Shown here: piece after piece, positions 1-7,540 of the stretch
How the letters are laid out: every line of letters begins with the position of its first letter
Position numbering within the stretch: position 1 is the first letter of the stretch
Assembly: GCA_017646785.1 (NCBI GenBank)
Contig: JAGCLX010000029.1
Span: 1 to 28,703 of the forward strand
Direction of reading: 5' to 3'
Source of the DNA: Alistipes sp.
GTDB lineage: Bacteria; Bacteroidota; Bacteroidia; Bacteroidales; Rikenellaceae
Length of the DNA stretch: 28,703 nucleotides
Made by a program: the position numbers and the translations under genes
Notes under the pieces: generated by a model
Databases searched by the model: none
What the model was told of the DNA's origin: nothing
Seen by the model: only the letters and a program-made list of their open reading frames with translations

Positions 1-41
1 ATTATTGAACCTGAAATACATAACTAACGTTAAACAATCAA

Positions 42-986
42 ATGAAGCGCATTTTGGTCGTAGGTGCCGGTGGTCAGATTGGATCTGAGTTGGTGCCATA
101 TCTTCGCTCAATCTATGGTGCATCGAATGTCGTTGCAACCGATGTAAAACACAATGCTGTATTGGCTGAGGCAGGTCCATTCGAGAGCCTCGACGCACTC
201 GATGCTAAGCAGTATGCTGAGCTCGTAAACAAGTACAACATTGACTCTATCTTCAACCTCGTAGCGCTCCTTTCAGCTACTGGCGAGAAGAACCCTCAGT
301 TGGCTATGCGCATCAACATGGGTGCGTTGGAGAACTCTTTGGAGATCGCACGCGAGAAGAACTGTGCAGTGTTCACTCCCAGCTCTATCGGTGCTTTCGG
401 TGGTGACTTCCCCCGCGACAAGACTCCTCAGGATACCGTTATGCAGCCTAACACTATCTATGGTGTTTGCAAGGTTACTGGCGAGCTTCTCTCTAACTAC
501 TACCACTCACGCTTCGGCGTTGACACACGTTCAGTGCGTTTCCCTGGTATCATCTCTAACGTGACACTCCCTGGTGGCGGTACTACCGACTACGCAGTAG
601 AGATCTACTATGAGGCTGTTAAGGGTAACAAGTTCGTATGTAACATCGCTCCCGACGTATACATGGATATGATGTACATGCCTGATGCACTCCGCGCTAC
701 TGTAGAGCTTATGGAGGCAGACCCCGCAAAGCTTAAGCACCGCAACTCGTTCAACATCGCAGCTATGAGCTTCACTCCTGAGATCATCCGCGAGGTTGTT
801 GAGCGCCACGTGCCTGGCTTCCAGATGGAGTATAACGTAGACCCTGTTAAGGATGTTATCTCACGCAGCTGGCCTAACTCTCTCGATGACACATGTGCTC
901 GTGAGGAGTGGGGTTGGAAGCCTGAGTGGGACCTCGAGTCTATGACAAAGGATATGCTTGAGAAGGTTGCTGCAAAGCTTAAGTAA
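42..986 (+). CDS. SDR-family NAD-dependent L-threonine 3-dehydrogenase-like protein
   Basis: This 314-residue cytoplasmic protein is an extended short-chain dehydrogenase/NAD-dependent epimerase. A Rossmann dinucleotide motif GAGGQIG lies at residues 8-14, the acidic end of the second strand (ATD) near residue 34, and the catalytic pair YxxxK is Y140/K144 with upstream Ser residues at 114-115. The overall pattern (SSIGAFG, then NTIYGVCK, then RFPGIIS, and a GGGTTDYA segment) matches the SDR-type threonine dehydrogenases of Bacteroidetes, which oxidise L-threonine to 2-amino-3-ketobutyrate. The usual partner, 2-amino-3-ketobutyrate CoA ligase, is not next to it in the window. The ATG at 42 gives the standard N-terminus. 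Only 41 bases precede it, so its promoter is out of view. A UDP-sugar epimerase is the main alternative but fits the C-terminal half less well. Confidence 0.85.
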   Translation: MKRILVVGAGGQIGSELVPYLRSIYGASNVVATDVKHNAVLAEAGPFESLDALDAKQYAELVNKYNIDSIFNLVALLSATGEKNPQLAMRINMGALENSLEIAREKNCAVFTPSSIGAFGGDFPRDKTPQDTVMQPNTIYGVCKVTGELLSNYYHSRFGVDTRSVRFPGIISNVTLPGGGTTDYAVEIYYEAVKGNKFVCNIAPDVYMDMMYMPDALRATVELMEADPAKLKHRNSFNIAAMSFTPEIIREVVERHVPGFQMEYNVDPVKDVISRSWPNSLDDTCAREEWGWKPEWDLESMTKDMLEKVAAKLK

Positions 987-1027
987 TCTTTTTTGAGATA
1001 GGGGCTTAGTGCCCATTATTCGTGCGG

Positions 1028-1068
1028 CGAGTGGGAAATACGCAAGTATATCCCATTCGTCTTTTTTT
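1028..1068 (+). terminator. Rho-independent terminator after the threonine dehydrogenase gene
   Basis: An imperfect hairpin pairs 1028-1036 with 1051-1059 (with one G-T pair), has an A-A mismatch, then pairs 1038-1040 with 1047-1049 around a CGCAAG loop. It is followed by TCTTTTTTT. It starts 41 bases after the stop codon. Confidence 0.8.
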
Positions 1069-1222
1069 GTACATATATTCTATGCCCGGTGCCACCTCTT
1101 AGACATAGTTTGGCAGTGGGTGGAGGTTGCGATTATGGCGTTGTGTGGAGCGAGCCTTTGTTTATATGACTCATAATCCCTTCGTGTGCTGCAAATTTCC
1201 TTAATACTTCTTGTGGTGGATA

Positions 1223-1253
1223 TTGATTTTTTAGAGTAAAATTTGTATCTTTG
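1223..1253 (+). promoter_or_regulatory. Bacteroidetes-type promoter for the GH73/LysM gene
   Basis: A -7 element TATCTTTG lies at 1246-1253, with a TTG (-33-like) at 1223-1225 and 20 bases between them. This matches the known Bacteroidetes consensus (TTTG, about 19-21 bases, TAnnTTTG). The start codon follows about 32 bases downstream. The rest of the 987-1285 gap shows only the upstream terminator and nothing else I can name. Confidence 0.7.
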
Positions 1254-1285
1254 CCCAAATCGCAATTATTGAATTTCGAAAAGCT

Positions 1286-2422
1286 ATGGTAATACGAGAT
1301 AAGAGCGCGTTGTTTGGAACACTGTTTTTCATGGTCATTGTGGCGCTGTTTCCTGCTGTTGCATCAGCTCAGGTTGCTGAGCCTGAGGGCGATGCAAAAG
1401 AGCCTACGGCGGAGTGGGTGAAGCTAACACCCCAGGAGTATATCTTTAAGTGGCGAGAGATAGCCGTGGAGCATATGGAGGAGTATGGCATCCCTGCAAG
1501 CATCACCATGGGTCAGGCGATTCTCGAGTCGGGATATGGCAATGGCTACCTTGCGCGCGTGGCGAACAACCACTTCTGCATCAAGTGCAAGAGCTCATGG
1601 ACGGGTGCTACGATAACCCATGCCGATGACGACCCCAATGACTGCTTCCGTGTCTACGAAAGTGCCGAGGATTCGTTCCGCGACCATGCCGACTTCCTCA
1701 ATGAGGGCAGCCGCTACGACTTCTTGTTTGCCTACGACGCTGACGACTATAAGAGTTGGGCTAAGGGACTCAAGAAGGCGGGCTACGCCACAGCGAGTGA
1801 CTATGCTGAGCGCCTTATCGGTGTCATCGAGCGCTACAACCTTCAGCTGCTGGATAAGAAGAATGGCATCAAGCAGTATGACGAGTATCTCGCATCGAAG
1901 TATGACATGGACCTCGCATCGCTCCAGCTGAGTGTGGCCAACACAGCTGATGAGAGCACAGAGGTTGCCGTGTCGGTGTCAGCGGCATCATCTGCCGAGG
2001 GGTCTATCAACGATATAGCTACGGCGTATGCAGATAGGGGTATCGATCCCAATAATTTCCGCGTGACAATCAACGCGCATGAGGGCTACAACGTCTACCT
2101 CACCAACCGAGCACACTACGTTGTGGCTAAGAGTGGCGATAGCTATGAGTCGTTGTCCAAGCTTTTTGATGTGTCGGCTGCCAACCTCCGTCGCTTTAAC
2201 GATGTGGCTAAGGGCTCGCAGCCCAGTGAGGGCGATATCGTCTACATCGAGCGCAAGCTCCCATCATGGATGGGCCAGGAGCTCCTGCACACCGTGTCGC
2301 AGGGTGAGACGCTCCACGACATTGCGCAGCTCTATGGCATACGCCTCAAGAGCCTATCGAAGATCAACACCATGCGTAGCAATGCCGAGCTTGTAGCTGG
2401 CCGCACAATACGTTTGCAGTAG
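1286..2422 (+). CDS. Exported glucosaminidase (GH73-like) with two C-terminal LysM domains
   Basis: The 378-residue product has a signal peptide (about residues 1-29, ending ASAQ), a glucosaminidase domain of GH73/FlgJ type (about 48-190) and two LysM peptidoglycan-binding modules (about 277-321 and 334-377). The likely catalytic glutamate is E81 in the QAILESGYG motif, followed by the typical NNHFCIKC segment. It should cleave the glycan backbone of peptidoglycan in the periplasm, acting in wall remodelling or cell separation. A Ser/Ala-rich linker (about 220-245) joins catalytic and binding parts. It has its own promoter and is followed after 25 bases by an unknown gene in the same direction, so it probably leads an operon that also contains DPP IV. 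N-acetylmuramidase versus N-acetylglucosaminidase specificity cannot be told from the sequence. Confidence 0.87.
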   Translation: MVIRDKSALFGTLFFMVIVALFPAVASAQVAEPEGDAKEPTAEWVKLTPQEYIFKWREIAVEHMEEYGIPASITMGQAILESGYGNGYLARVANNHFCIKCKSSWTGATITHADDDPNDCFRVYESAEDSFRDHADFLNEGSRYDFLFAYDADDYKSWAKGLKKAGYATASDYAERLIGVIERYNLQLLDKKNGIKQYDEYLASKYDMDLASLQLSVANTADESTEVAVSVSAASSAEGSINDIATAYADRGIDPNNFRVTINAHEGYNVYLTNRAHYVVAKSGDSYESLSKLFDVSAANLRRFNDVAKGSQPSEGDIVYIERKLPSWMGQELLHTVSQGETLHDIAQLYGIRLKSLSKINTMRSNAELVAGRTIRLQ

Positions 2423-2447
2423 GAGAAATTAATTAAAACAACTATAT

Positions 2448-3128
2448 ATGAGTACGTTACGTGAGAAGATCCTTGAGGCGATAGTCAAGAAGTCTACCCT
2501 CAAGCAGCAGATTTTCGATAATACATTTTCAACATTCAACGATCTCAAGGAGGCGCTCTTTGAGATGGCCTCGGAGATAGATGATGAGCTTGATGGTAAG
2601 CTCGACCGCCGTGTGCGTATCGAGTACCGCGACCGTGGTAAGTTCGAGGCGCAGTTGCAGGTGGCTTCCGACATCCTGCTTGTGCAGATGCACACCGATG
2701 TCTTTGAGTTTGACTCCAACCACATCATCTGGCAGAATGGCTACGTGCAGCAGGACAGGGATAACTCATACGTGGGTGTCATCAACATCTACAACTTCCT
2801 GTCGGACTCGTTGAAGTACAAGCGTACAGCCGATGAGGGCTACCTCATTGGTCGCATCTTCATCAACCGCGAGAAGTGCTTCTGGGTTGAGGGCAAGCGT
2901 CAGACTCTTGTGCGCCCCATGGCTTTTGGCACGAAGAAGATTGACCGCGAGGCACTCGTATCGATCATCGAGACAGCCATCAACTACGCTCTCAACTTCG
3001 ACCTCCTTATGCCACCCTACGAGGAGAACATTCGCGTCACTGTCGACCAGTTCAACTCGAAGCTCGACAACTCGAAGTTCACAACGGGTAAGCGATTGAG
3101 TTATAATTTTTCTATCGATGATATTTAA
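2448..3128 (+). CDS. Unrecognised conserved-looking cytoplasmic protein
   Basis: I do not recognise a family for this 226-residue protein. It has no signal peptide, lipobox or membrane segment. The N-terminal 50 residues look helical and charged (an acidic stretch EIDDELDGK near 42-50). The middle resembles an alternating beta-strand domain rich in aromatic residues (for example IIWQNGYVQQDRDNSYVGVINIYNF, here split by sense only), and the C-terminus has a helix near 168-185 and an aromatic tail. Codon use matches the neighbours and the reading frame is fully open, which supports a real gene. It sits 25 bases after the GH73/LysM gene and 40 bases before DPP IV, so co-transcription with exported envelope enzymes is likely. 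No function is assigned. Confidence 0.8.
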   Translation: MSTLREKILEAIVKKSTLKQQIFDNTFSTFNDLKEALFEMASEIDDELDGKLDRRVRIEYRDRGKFEAQLQVASDILLVQMHTDVFEFDSNHIIWQNGYVQQDRDNSYVGVINIYNFLSDSLKYKRTADEGYLIGRIFINREKCFWVEGKRQTLVRPMAFGTKKIDREALVSIIETAINYALNFDLLMPPYEENIRVTVDQFNSKLDNSKFTTGKRLSYNFSIDDI

Positions 3129-3168
3129 GCCGTTAGGAGATATACGAATAACTAAAACTTAAACCTAT

Positions 3169-5295
3169 ATGAAAAGACTATTTACAACATTTGTGATGCT
3201 TCTCGCGGCGGCGACTGCTATGGCGCAGGTGAGCTACCTCGAGATGGTTGAGGCGCGCGAGGTGCCCGCTAAGTACATAGCTCCAGGCTCGCTCACACCC
3301 GTGGAGGGTACACACCAGTATATGGAGCTCGATGGCCGCAGCGTGGTGCTCTACGACTACAATAAGGAGTCGAAGGGTGAGGTAGTATTCACCACCGACA
3401 ACCTCATCATGTCGTACAAGACATCACCCGATGGCACAATGGCGTTGTACGAGAAGTGGGAGGGTGAGTCACCCCGCAAGGAGATCTACCGCCACTCGTT
3501 CACTTCGGACTACTACATCGCTTGCCCCGATGGCTCGACAATCAGAATTGACGATGTGCGCGATGTCTCGTTCTCGCCCGACAATCGCTTCCTTGCCATG
3601 AGCTACAACAACGACCTCTTTGTCTATGACCTTGTCACCAACGAGATCTACAACATCACCTCGGATGGCGAGTGGAACCACATCATCAACGGTACCACCG
3701 ACTGGGTATATGAAGAGGAGTATGGCTTCACCAAGGCATACGCTTTCTCTAACGATGGTCAGGAGATTGCCTACCTCAAGTTTGACGAGAGCCGCGTTAA
3801 GGAGTTTGAGATGATGCGCTTCGATAACACGCTCTATAACAAGGCCTATAGCTTCAAGTATCCTAAGGCTGGTGACGATAACTCTATCGTTACGCTCCAC
3901 GTCTACAACCTCTATACTCGCGAGACTCGCGAGGTGCCAGTAGGCGAGAATACCGACCAGTATATCCCACGTATTGGTTATACCCCTTCGGGCAACCTCT
4001 TCTTCTATCGTGTCAACCGTCTTCAGAACCACTTTGAGGTTGTTATGGTCGAGGCTGACGGCACTCAGCGCGTTATCTACAACGAGCAGGATGAGCGCTA
4101 TGTGGAGCGCCCCAACGAGGCTACCATCACCTTCATCGACGAGGATCGTTTCATCGTTCGCGAGGAGACATCTATAGGCTGGTTCCACCTCTACCTACAC
4201 TCTATCGCCGAGGGTCGCCTAAACGCTATCACCGAGGGTGAGTGGGAGGTTACTCAGCTTGTCGGCCTCTCTGCTGATAACAAGACTGTGTACTACATGT
4301 CTACAGAGCAGTCGCCCCTCGAGCGTCACCTCTACTCTGTAAACATCGACGGCACGAAGAAGCAGTGCTTGCTCTCTAAGCCTGGCTACTGGCGAGTATA
4401 CCCCTCTGCAGATATGAAGTTCTTTGCTGCGGAGCACTCGGCTACAGACTGCTATCCCACAGCTGCGGTATACAACGCTAAGGGTAAGGAGGTACGCTCG
4501 TTGATGCTCGAGCCTAAGAGCGACGCGACACCTGCCTACCAGCGCAACTACTACACCTTCACCACTGAGCGTGGTGACGAGCTTCAGTACTTCCTCATCT
4601 ACCCCGAGAACTTCAACCCCTCGAAGAAGTACCCCGTGCTCATCACTCAGTACTCAGGTCCTGGCTCTCAGCAGATTGAGAACCGCTATACTACCGACTG
4701 GGAGGAGACCCTCGCACGCAACGGCTATATCGTGGCATGCTGCGATGCTCGTGGTACTGGCTACCGCGGTGAGGAGTATAAGAAGGTGACATATGCAAAC
4801 CTCGGTAATGCCGAGGTGCAGGATCAGATCTCATTCGCACGCCACCTCTCTCGCCAGGAGTTCATCGACGCATCGCGCGTAGGTATCTATGGCTGGTCGT
4901 ATGGTGGTTTCATGGCTCTTGGCTGTGCGCTTAAGGGTGATGGCCTCTTCAAGGTGGCTATCGCTGTAGCTCCCGTTACCTCATGGCGCTACTACGACTC
5001 TATCTATACTGAGATCTACAACGGCTTGCCATCTGAGAACCCTGAGGGCTACGACAATAACTCGCCCATCAACTTCGCTGACCGCCTCTCGGATAAGACA
5101 CGCCTTCTTATCATCCACGGCACAGCAGATGACAACGTACACTTCCAGAACGCTATCGAGATGTGTCGCGCACTCAATCGCCATGCTAAGCAGTACGACA
5201 TGATGGTGTATCCCGACCAGAACCACTCTATGCGCCCCAACGACATGGTTAACGTGCGTCAGAAGATGGTTGATTACTGCCTCGAGAACCTTTAA
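3169..5295 (+). CDS. Dipeptidyl peptidase IV (S9 family serine peptidase), exported
   Basis: The 708-residue protein carries a signal peptide (residues 1-20, ending AMAQ), an N-terminal beta-propeller (about 60-450) and a C-terminal alpha/beta-hydrolase peptidase domain (about 480-708). The triad is S577 in GWSYGG, D654 in HGTADDNVH and H686 in DQNHS. The Asp-to-His distance of 32 equals that of human DPP4. The substrate N-terminus-binding double glutamate is present in DWVYEEEYG (E183/E184). Residues 490-600 closely follow the Porphyromonas gingivalis DPP IV pattern as I remember it (QYSGPxSQQ, DWE, GWSYGG, IAVAP). It should release Xaa-Pro or Xaa-Ala dipeptides in the periplasm, supporting peptide use. 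A prolyl tripeptidyl peptidase is the main alternative. It is the last gene of the probable operon, before a strong terminator. Confidence 0.92.
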   Translation: MKRLFTTFVMLLAAATAMAQVSYLEMVEAREVPAKYIAPGSLTPVEGTHQYMELDGRSVVLYDYNKESKGEVVFTTDNLIMSYKTSPDGTMALYEKWEGESPRKEIYRHSFTSDYYIACPDGSTIRIDDVRDVSFSPDNRFLAMSYNNDLFVYDLVTNEIYNITSDGEWNHIINGTTDWVYEEEYGFTKAYAFSNDGQEIAYLKFDESRVKEFEMMRFDNTLYNKAYSFKYPKAGDDNSIVTLHVYNLYTRETREVPVGENTDQYIPRIGYTPSGNLFFYRVNRLQNHFEVVMVEADGTQRVIYNEQDERYVERPNEATITFIDEDRFIVREETSIGWFHLYLHSIAEGRLNAITEGEWEVTQLVGLSADNKTVYYMSTEQSPLERHLYSVNIDGTKKQCLLSKPGYWRVYPSADMKFFAAEHSATDCYPTAAVYNAKGKEVRSLMLEPKSDATPAYQRNYYTFTTERGDELQYFLIYPENFNPSKKYPVLITQYSGPGSQQIENRYTTDWEETLARNGYIVACCDARGTGYRGEEYKKVTYANLGNAEVQDQISFARHLSRQEFIDASRVGIYGWSYGGFMALGCALKGDGLFKVAIAVAPVTSWRYYDSIYTEIYNGLPSENPEGYDNNSPINFADRLSDKTRLLIIHGTADDNVHFQNAIEMCRALNRHAKQYDMMVYPDQNHSMRPNDMVNVRQKMVDYCLENL

Positions 5296-5341
5296 TTTAT
5301 TGTGATAAGGGGTCATTCTCGGCCCATCACTAAAAGTAAGA

Positions 5342-5387
5342 CCCCACGGGCTGTACGTCTTGTACTATCCCGTGGGGATCTTCTTTT
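5342..5387 (+). terminator. Terminator of the DPP IV operon with GTAC apical stem
   Basis: A perfect 9-bp stem CCCCACGGG (5342-5350) / CCCGTGGGG (5369-5377) is followed by ATCTTCTTTT. Within the loop, GTAC at 5353-5356 can pair with GTAC at 5362-5365 around GTCTT. The same apical segment recurs in the secDF terminator at 12013-12061 over a different outer stem. A second small hairpin precedes it (GTGAT 5302-5306 with ATCAC 5326-5330, GGG 5309-5311 with CCC 5323-5325). Confidence 0.85.
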
Positions 5388-5401
5388 GTGATAGACCAAG
5401 C

Positions 5402-5475
5402 CTAACCCCTTCTGACAAGAAATTTAGCCTACCGCTGGGCGGCCTCTTTTGCGATGCACCACTCTGATAAGAAAT
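5402..5475. repeat. Short shared post-terminator block
   Basis: A 22-base block at 5402-5423 (beginning CTAACCCCTTCTGA) matches 12078-12099 at 20 of 22 positions. Both lie shortly downstream of the two related terminators. A shorter version, CTCTGATAAGAAAT, occurs at 5462-5475. This looks like a dispersed intergenic sequence of unknown role. Confidence 0.55.
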
Positions 5476-5482
5476 ATCTTAT

Positions 5483-5518
5483 CTCCCTAAACTCCTTAAC
5501 TTCCTTATCCTCCCTAAT
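5483..5518. repeat. Four degenerate 9-bp tandem units upstream of lepA
   Basis: Four consecutive 9-base units read CTCCCTAAA, CTCCTTAAC, TTCCTTATC and CTCCCTAAT. The same unit recurs after lepA in both orientations (7418-7503). The 5296-5624 gap thus holds a terminator, a shared block, this repeat and the lepA promoter, with no gene seen. Confidence 0.7.
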
Positions 5519-5544
5519 TTCGTGAATTACCGCAAATTGTTGGC

Positions 5545-5564
5545 ATGAGATTTTATAATCTCAT
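5545..5564. promoter_or_regulatory. Perfect 8-bp palindrome in the lepA promoter (operator-like)
   Basis: ATGAGATT (5545-5552) and AATCTCAT (5557-5564) are perfect inverted arms around TTAT. The site covers the expected -33 position of the promoter whose -7 box is at 5575-5582, where a DNA-binding protein would be expected to affect transcription. Confidence 0.5.
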
Positions 5565-5574
5565 AAAAATGACG

Positions 5575-5582
5575 TATATTTG
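5575..5582 (+). promoter_or_regulatory. lepA promoter -7 element
   Basis: TATATTTG fits the Bacteroidetes -7 consensus TAnnTTTG and lies 42 bases before the chosen lepA ATG. No clear TTG is seen at -33; that position falls inside the palindrome at 5545-5564. Confidence 0.6.
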
Positions 5583-5624
5583 CAGACTAAAATAACATAA
5601 TTGAATATTAAGCTGTCGCGACAG

Positions 5625-7415
5625 ATGAAGAACATTCGCAACTTTTGTATTATAGCACACATCGACCACGGTAAGAGTACGCTTGCTGACCGTCTTTTGG
5701 AGAAGACAAACACCTTGAACCAGCGCGAGATGCAGGCTCAGGTGCTCGACGATATGGACCTTGAGCGTGAGAAGGGTATCACCATCAAGAGCCACGCCAT
5801 ACAGATGGAGTACAACGCCCGCAACGGCGAGAAGTACACGCTCAACCTTATTGACACCCCAGGACACGTCGACTTCTCATACGAGGTGTCGCGTGCCATC
5901 GCATCATGTGAGGGCGCTCTCCTTGTTGTAGATGCAACACAGGGTATCCAGGCACAGACAATCTCGAACCTCTACCTCGCACTTGGTCAGGACCTCGAGA
6001 TTATCCCCGTGCTCAATAAGATCGACTGTGAGTCGGCGATGATTGACGAGGTTAAGGATCAGATTATCGACCTTATAGGCTGCAAGGAGGAGGAGATACT
6101 CCTCGCATCGGGTAAGACAGGCCAGGGCGTTGAGGATGTCCTCGAGGCTATCGTAGAGCGTATCCCTGCCCCCGAGGGTGACGAGAACGCCCCATTGCAG
6201 GCCCTCATCTTCGACTCTGTGTTCAACCCCTTCCGTGGCGTTATCGCCTACTTCCGTGTCTTCAACGGCACAATTCGCAAGGGCGACCACGTTAAGTTCT
6301 TTAACACGGGTAGCGAGTACGATGCCGATGAGATTGGTGTGTTGAAGCTCAAGATGCAGGAGCGTGGCGAGATTAAGGCTGGTGATGTAGGTTATATCTG
6401 CTCGGGTATCAAGAACTCTACCGACGTTAAGGTGGGTGATACAATCACCTCTGTAGCAAATGCTTGCACCGAGGCTATCGCGGGCTTTGAGGATGTTAAG
6501 CCCATGGTCTTTGCGGGTGTATACCCCGTTGAGGCAGACCAGTATGAGGATCTCCGCGCATCGCTCGAGAAGCTCAAGCTAAACGACGCATCGCTCACAT
6601 TCGAGCCTGAGAGCTCTCTTGCCCTCGGCTTCGGCTTCCGTTGTGGCTTCCTCGGTCTTCTCCACATGGAGATTATCCAGGAGCGCCTCTATCGTGAGTT
6701 CGATATGGACGTAATCACTACTGTGCCCAACGTGTCGTACCACATCACAACCACTCAGGGCGAGGAGCTCGAGGTGCACAACCCCTCAGGCCTTCCAGAG
6801 ATTACCAAGGTGGCAAAGATCGAGGAGCCATATATCCTCGCGCAGATAATCACCAAGGCAGACTTCCTTGGCAACGTGCTTAAGCTCTGCATAGACAAGC
6901 GTGGCGTGATGAAGAACCAGACATTTATCACCCAGGACCGCGTTGAGGTAAACTTTGAAATGCCCCTCTCGGAGATCGTCTTCGACTTCTACGACAAGCT
7001 CAAGAGCATATCAAAGGGTTACGCCTCGTTTGACTACCATCGCACTGGCTATCAGCTTAGTAAGCTCGCCAAGCTCGATATCCTGCTCAATGGTGAGGCT
7101 GTCGATGCGCTCTCGTCACTCATCTACGCAGACCACGCCTACGACTTCGGTCGCAAGATGTGCGAGAAGCTCAAGGAGCTCATCCCCCGCCAGCAGTTCG
7201 ACATCGCTATTCAGGCAGCTATCGGAGCTAAAATCATCGCTCGCGAGACTGTGAAGGCTGTGCGTAAGGATGTTACTGCCAAGTGTTATGGTGGTGATAT
7301 CTCGCGTAAGCGTAAGCTTTTGGAGAAGCAGAAGGCTGGTAAGAAGCGTATGCGTCAGATTGGCTCAGTGCAGGTGCCACAGTCGGCCTTCCTTGCTGTT
7401 CTCAAGATGGACTAA
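5625..7415 (+). CDS. lepA: Elongation factor 4 (LepA), ribosome-associated GTPase
   Basis: This is a full-length LepA of 596 residues starting [19 protein letters not shown]. The GTPase motifs are visible: P-loop AHIDHGKST (11-19), the switch-I region [19 protein letters not shown] and an ASGK G5. They are followed by the EF-G-like domains and the LepA-specific C-terminus ([25 protein letters not shown] family ending, abridged). LepA acts on cytoplasmic ribosomes and affects translation initiation or elongation under ionic stress. An in-frame TTG at 5601 would add eight residues, but homologues begin at the ATG at 5625, so that start is chosen. The gene is flanked on both sides by 9-bp repeats and has a palindrome in its promoter. 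Confidence 0.96.
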   Translation: MKNIRNFCIIAHIDHGKSTLADRLLEKTNTLNQREMQAQVLDDMDLEREKGITIKSHAIQMEYNARNGEKYTLNLIDTPGHVDFSYEVSRAIASCEGALLVVDATQGIQAQTISNLYLALGQDLEIIPVLNKIDCESAMIDEVKDQIIDLIGCKEEEILLASGKTGQGVEDVLEAIVERIPAPEGDENAPLQALIFDSVFNPFRGVIAYFRVFNGTIRKGDHVKFFNTGSEYDADEIGVLKLKMQERGEIKAGDVGYICSGIKNSTDVKVGDTITSVANACTEAIAGFEDVKPMVFAGVYPVEADQYEDLRASLEKLKLNDASLTFEPESSLALGFGFRCGFLGLLHMEIIQERLYREFDMDVITTVPNVSYHITTTQGEELEVHNPSGLPEITKVAKIEEPYILAQIITKADFLGNVLKLCIDKRGVMKNQTFITQDRVEVNFEMPLSEIVFDFYDKLKSISKGYASFDYHRTGYQLSKLAKLDILLNGEAVDALSSLIYADHAYDFGRKMCEKLKELIPRQQFDIAIQAAIGAKIIARETVKAVRKDVTAKCYGGDISRKRKLLEKQKAGKKRMRQIGSVQVPQSAFLAVLKMD

Positions 7416-7417
7416 TT

Positions 7418-7503
7418 TGTAGAGAGTATAAAGAGTTTAGGGAGTTTAAGGAGATGGTCAATAAATTGATTTAGCCCTCCCTAAACTCCCTAAATTCGCT
7501 AAT
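7418..7503. repeat. Facing arrays of 9-bp units after lepA (long inverted repeat)
   Basis: The left side holds units TGTAGAGAG, TATAAAGAG, TTTAGGGAG and TTTAAGGAG (7418-7453). The right side holds CTCCCTAAA, CTCCCTAAA and TTCGCTAAT (7477-7503). The inner arms 7436-7453 and 7477-7494 pair over 18 bases with one mismatch. A transcript would form a strong hairpin three bases after the lepA stop region, but no U-run follows it, so it may protect a 3' end or act as a weak terminator before the fucosidase gene. Confidence 0.75.
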
Positions 7504-7540
7504 AACAACCTATTGCAGTAACCAACTAAAACCTATAACT

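Noticed and set aside
3469..4188. A 239-codon ORF antisense to DPP IV
   Set aside because: It mirrors the codon pattern of a clear peptidase gene, has no promoter or recognisable domain, and is a composition shadow.
5483..5518. A short CRISPR-like array
   Set aside because: Units are 9 bases and directly adjacent, with no spacers and no cas genes.
5601..5624. TTG start adding eight residues to LepA
   Set aside because: Homologues begin at the ATG at 5625 immediately before the [16 protein letters not shown] block; the extra residues look non-coding.
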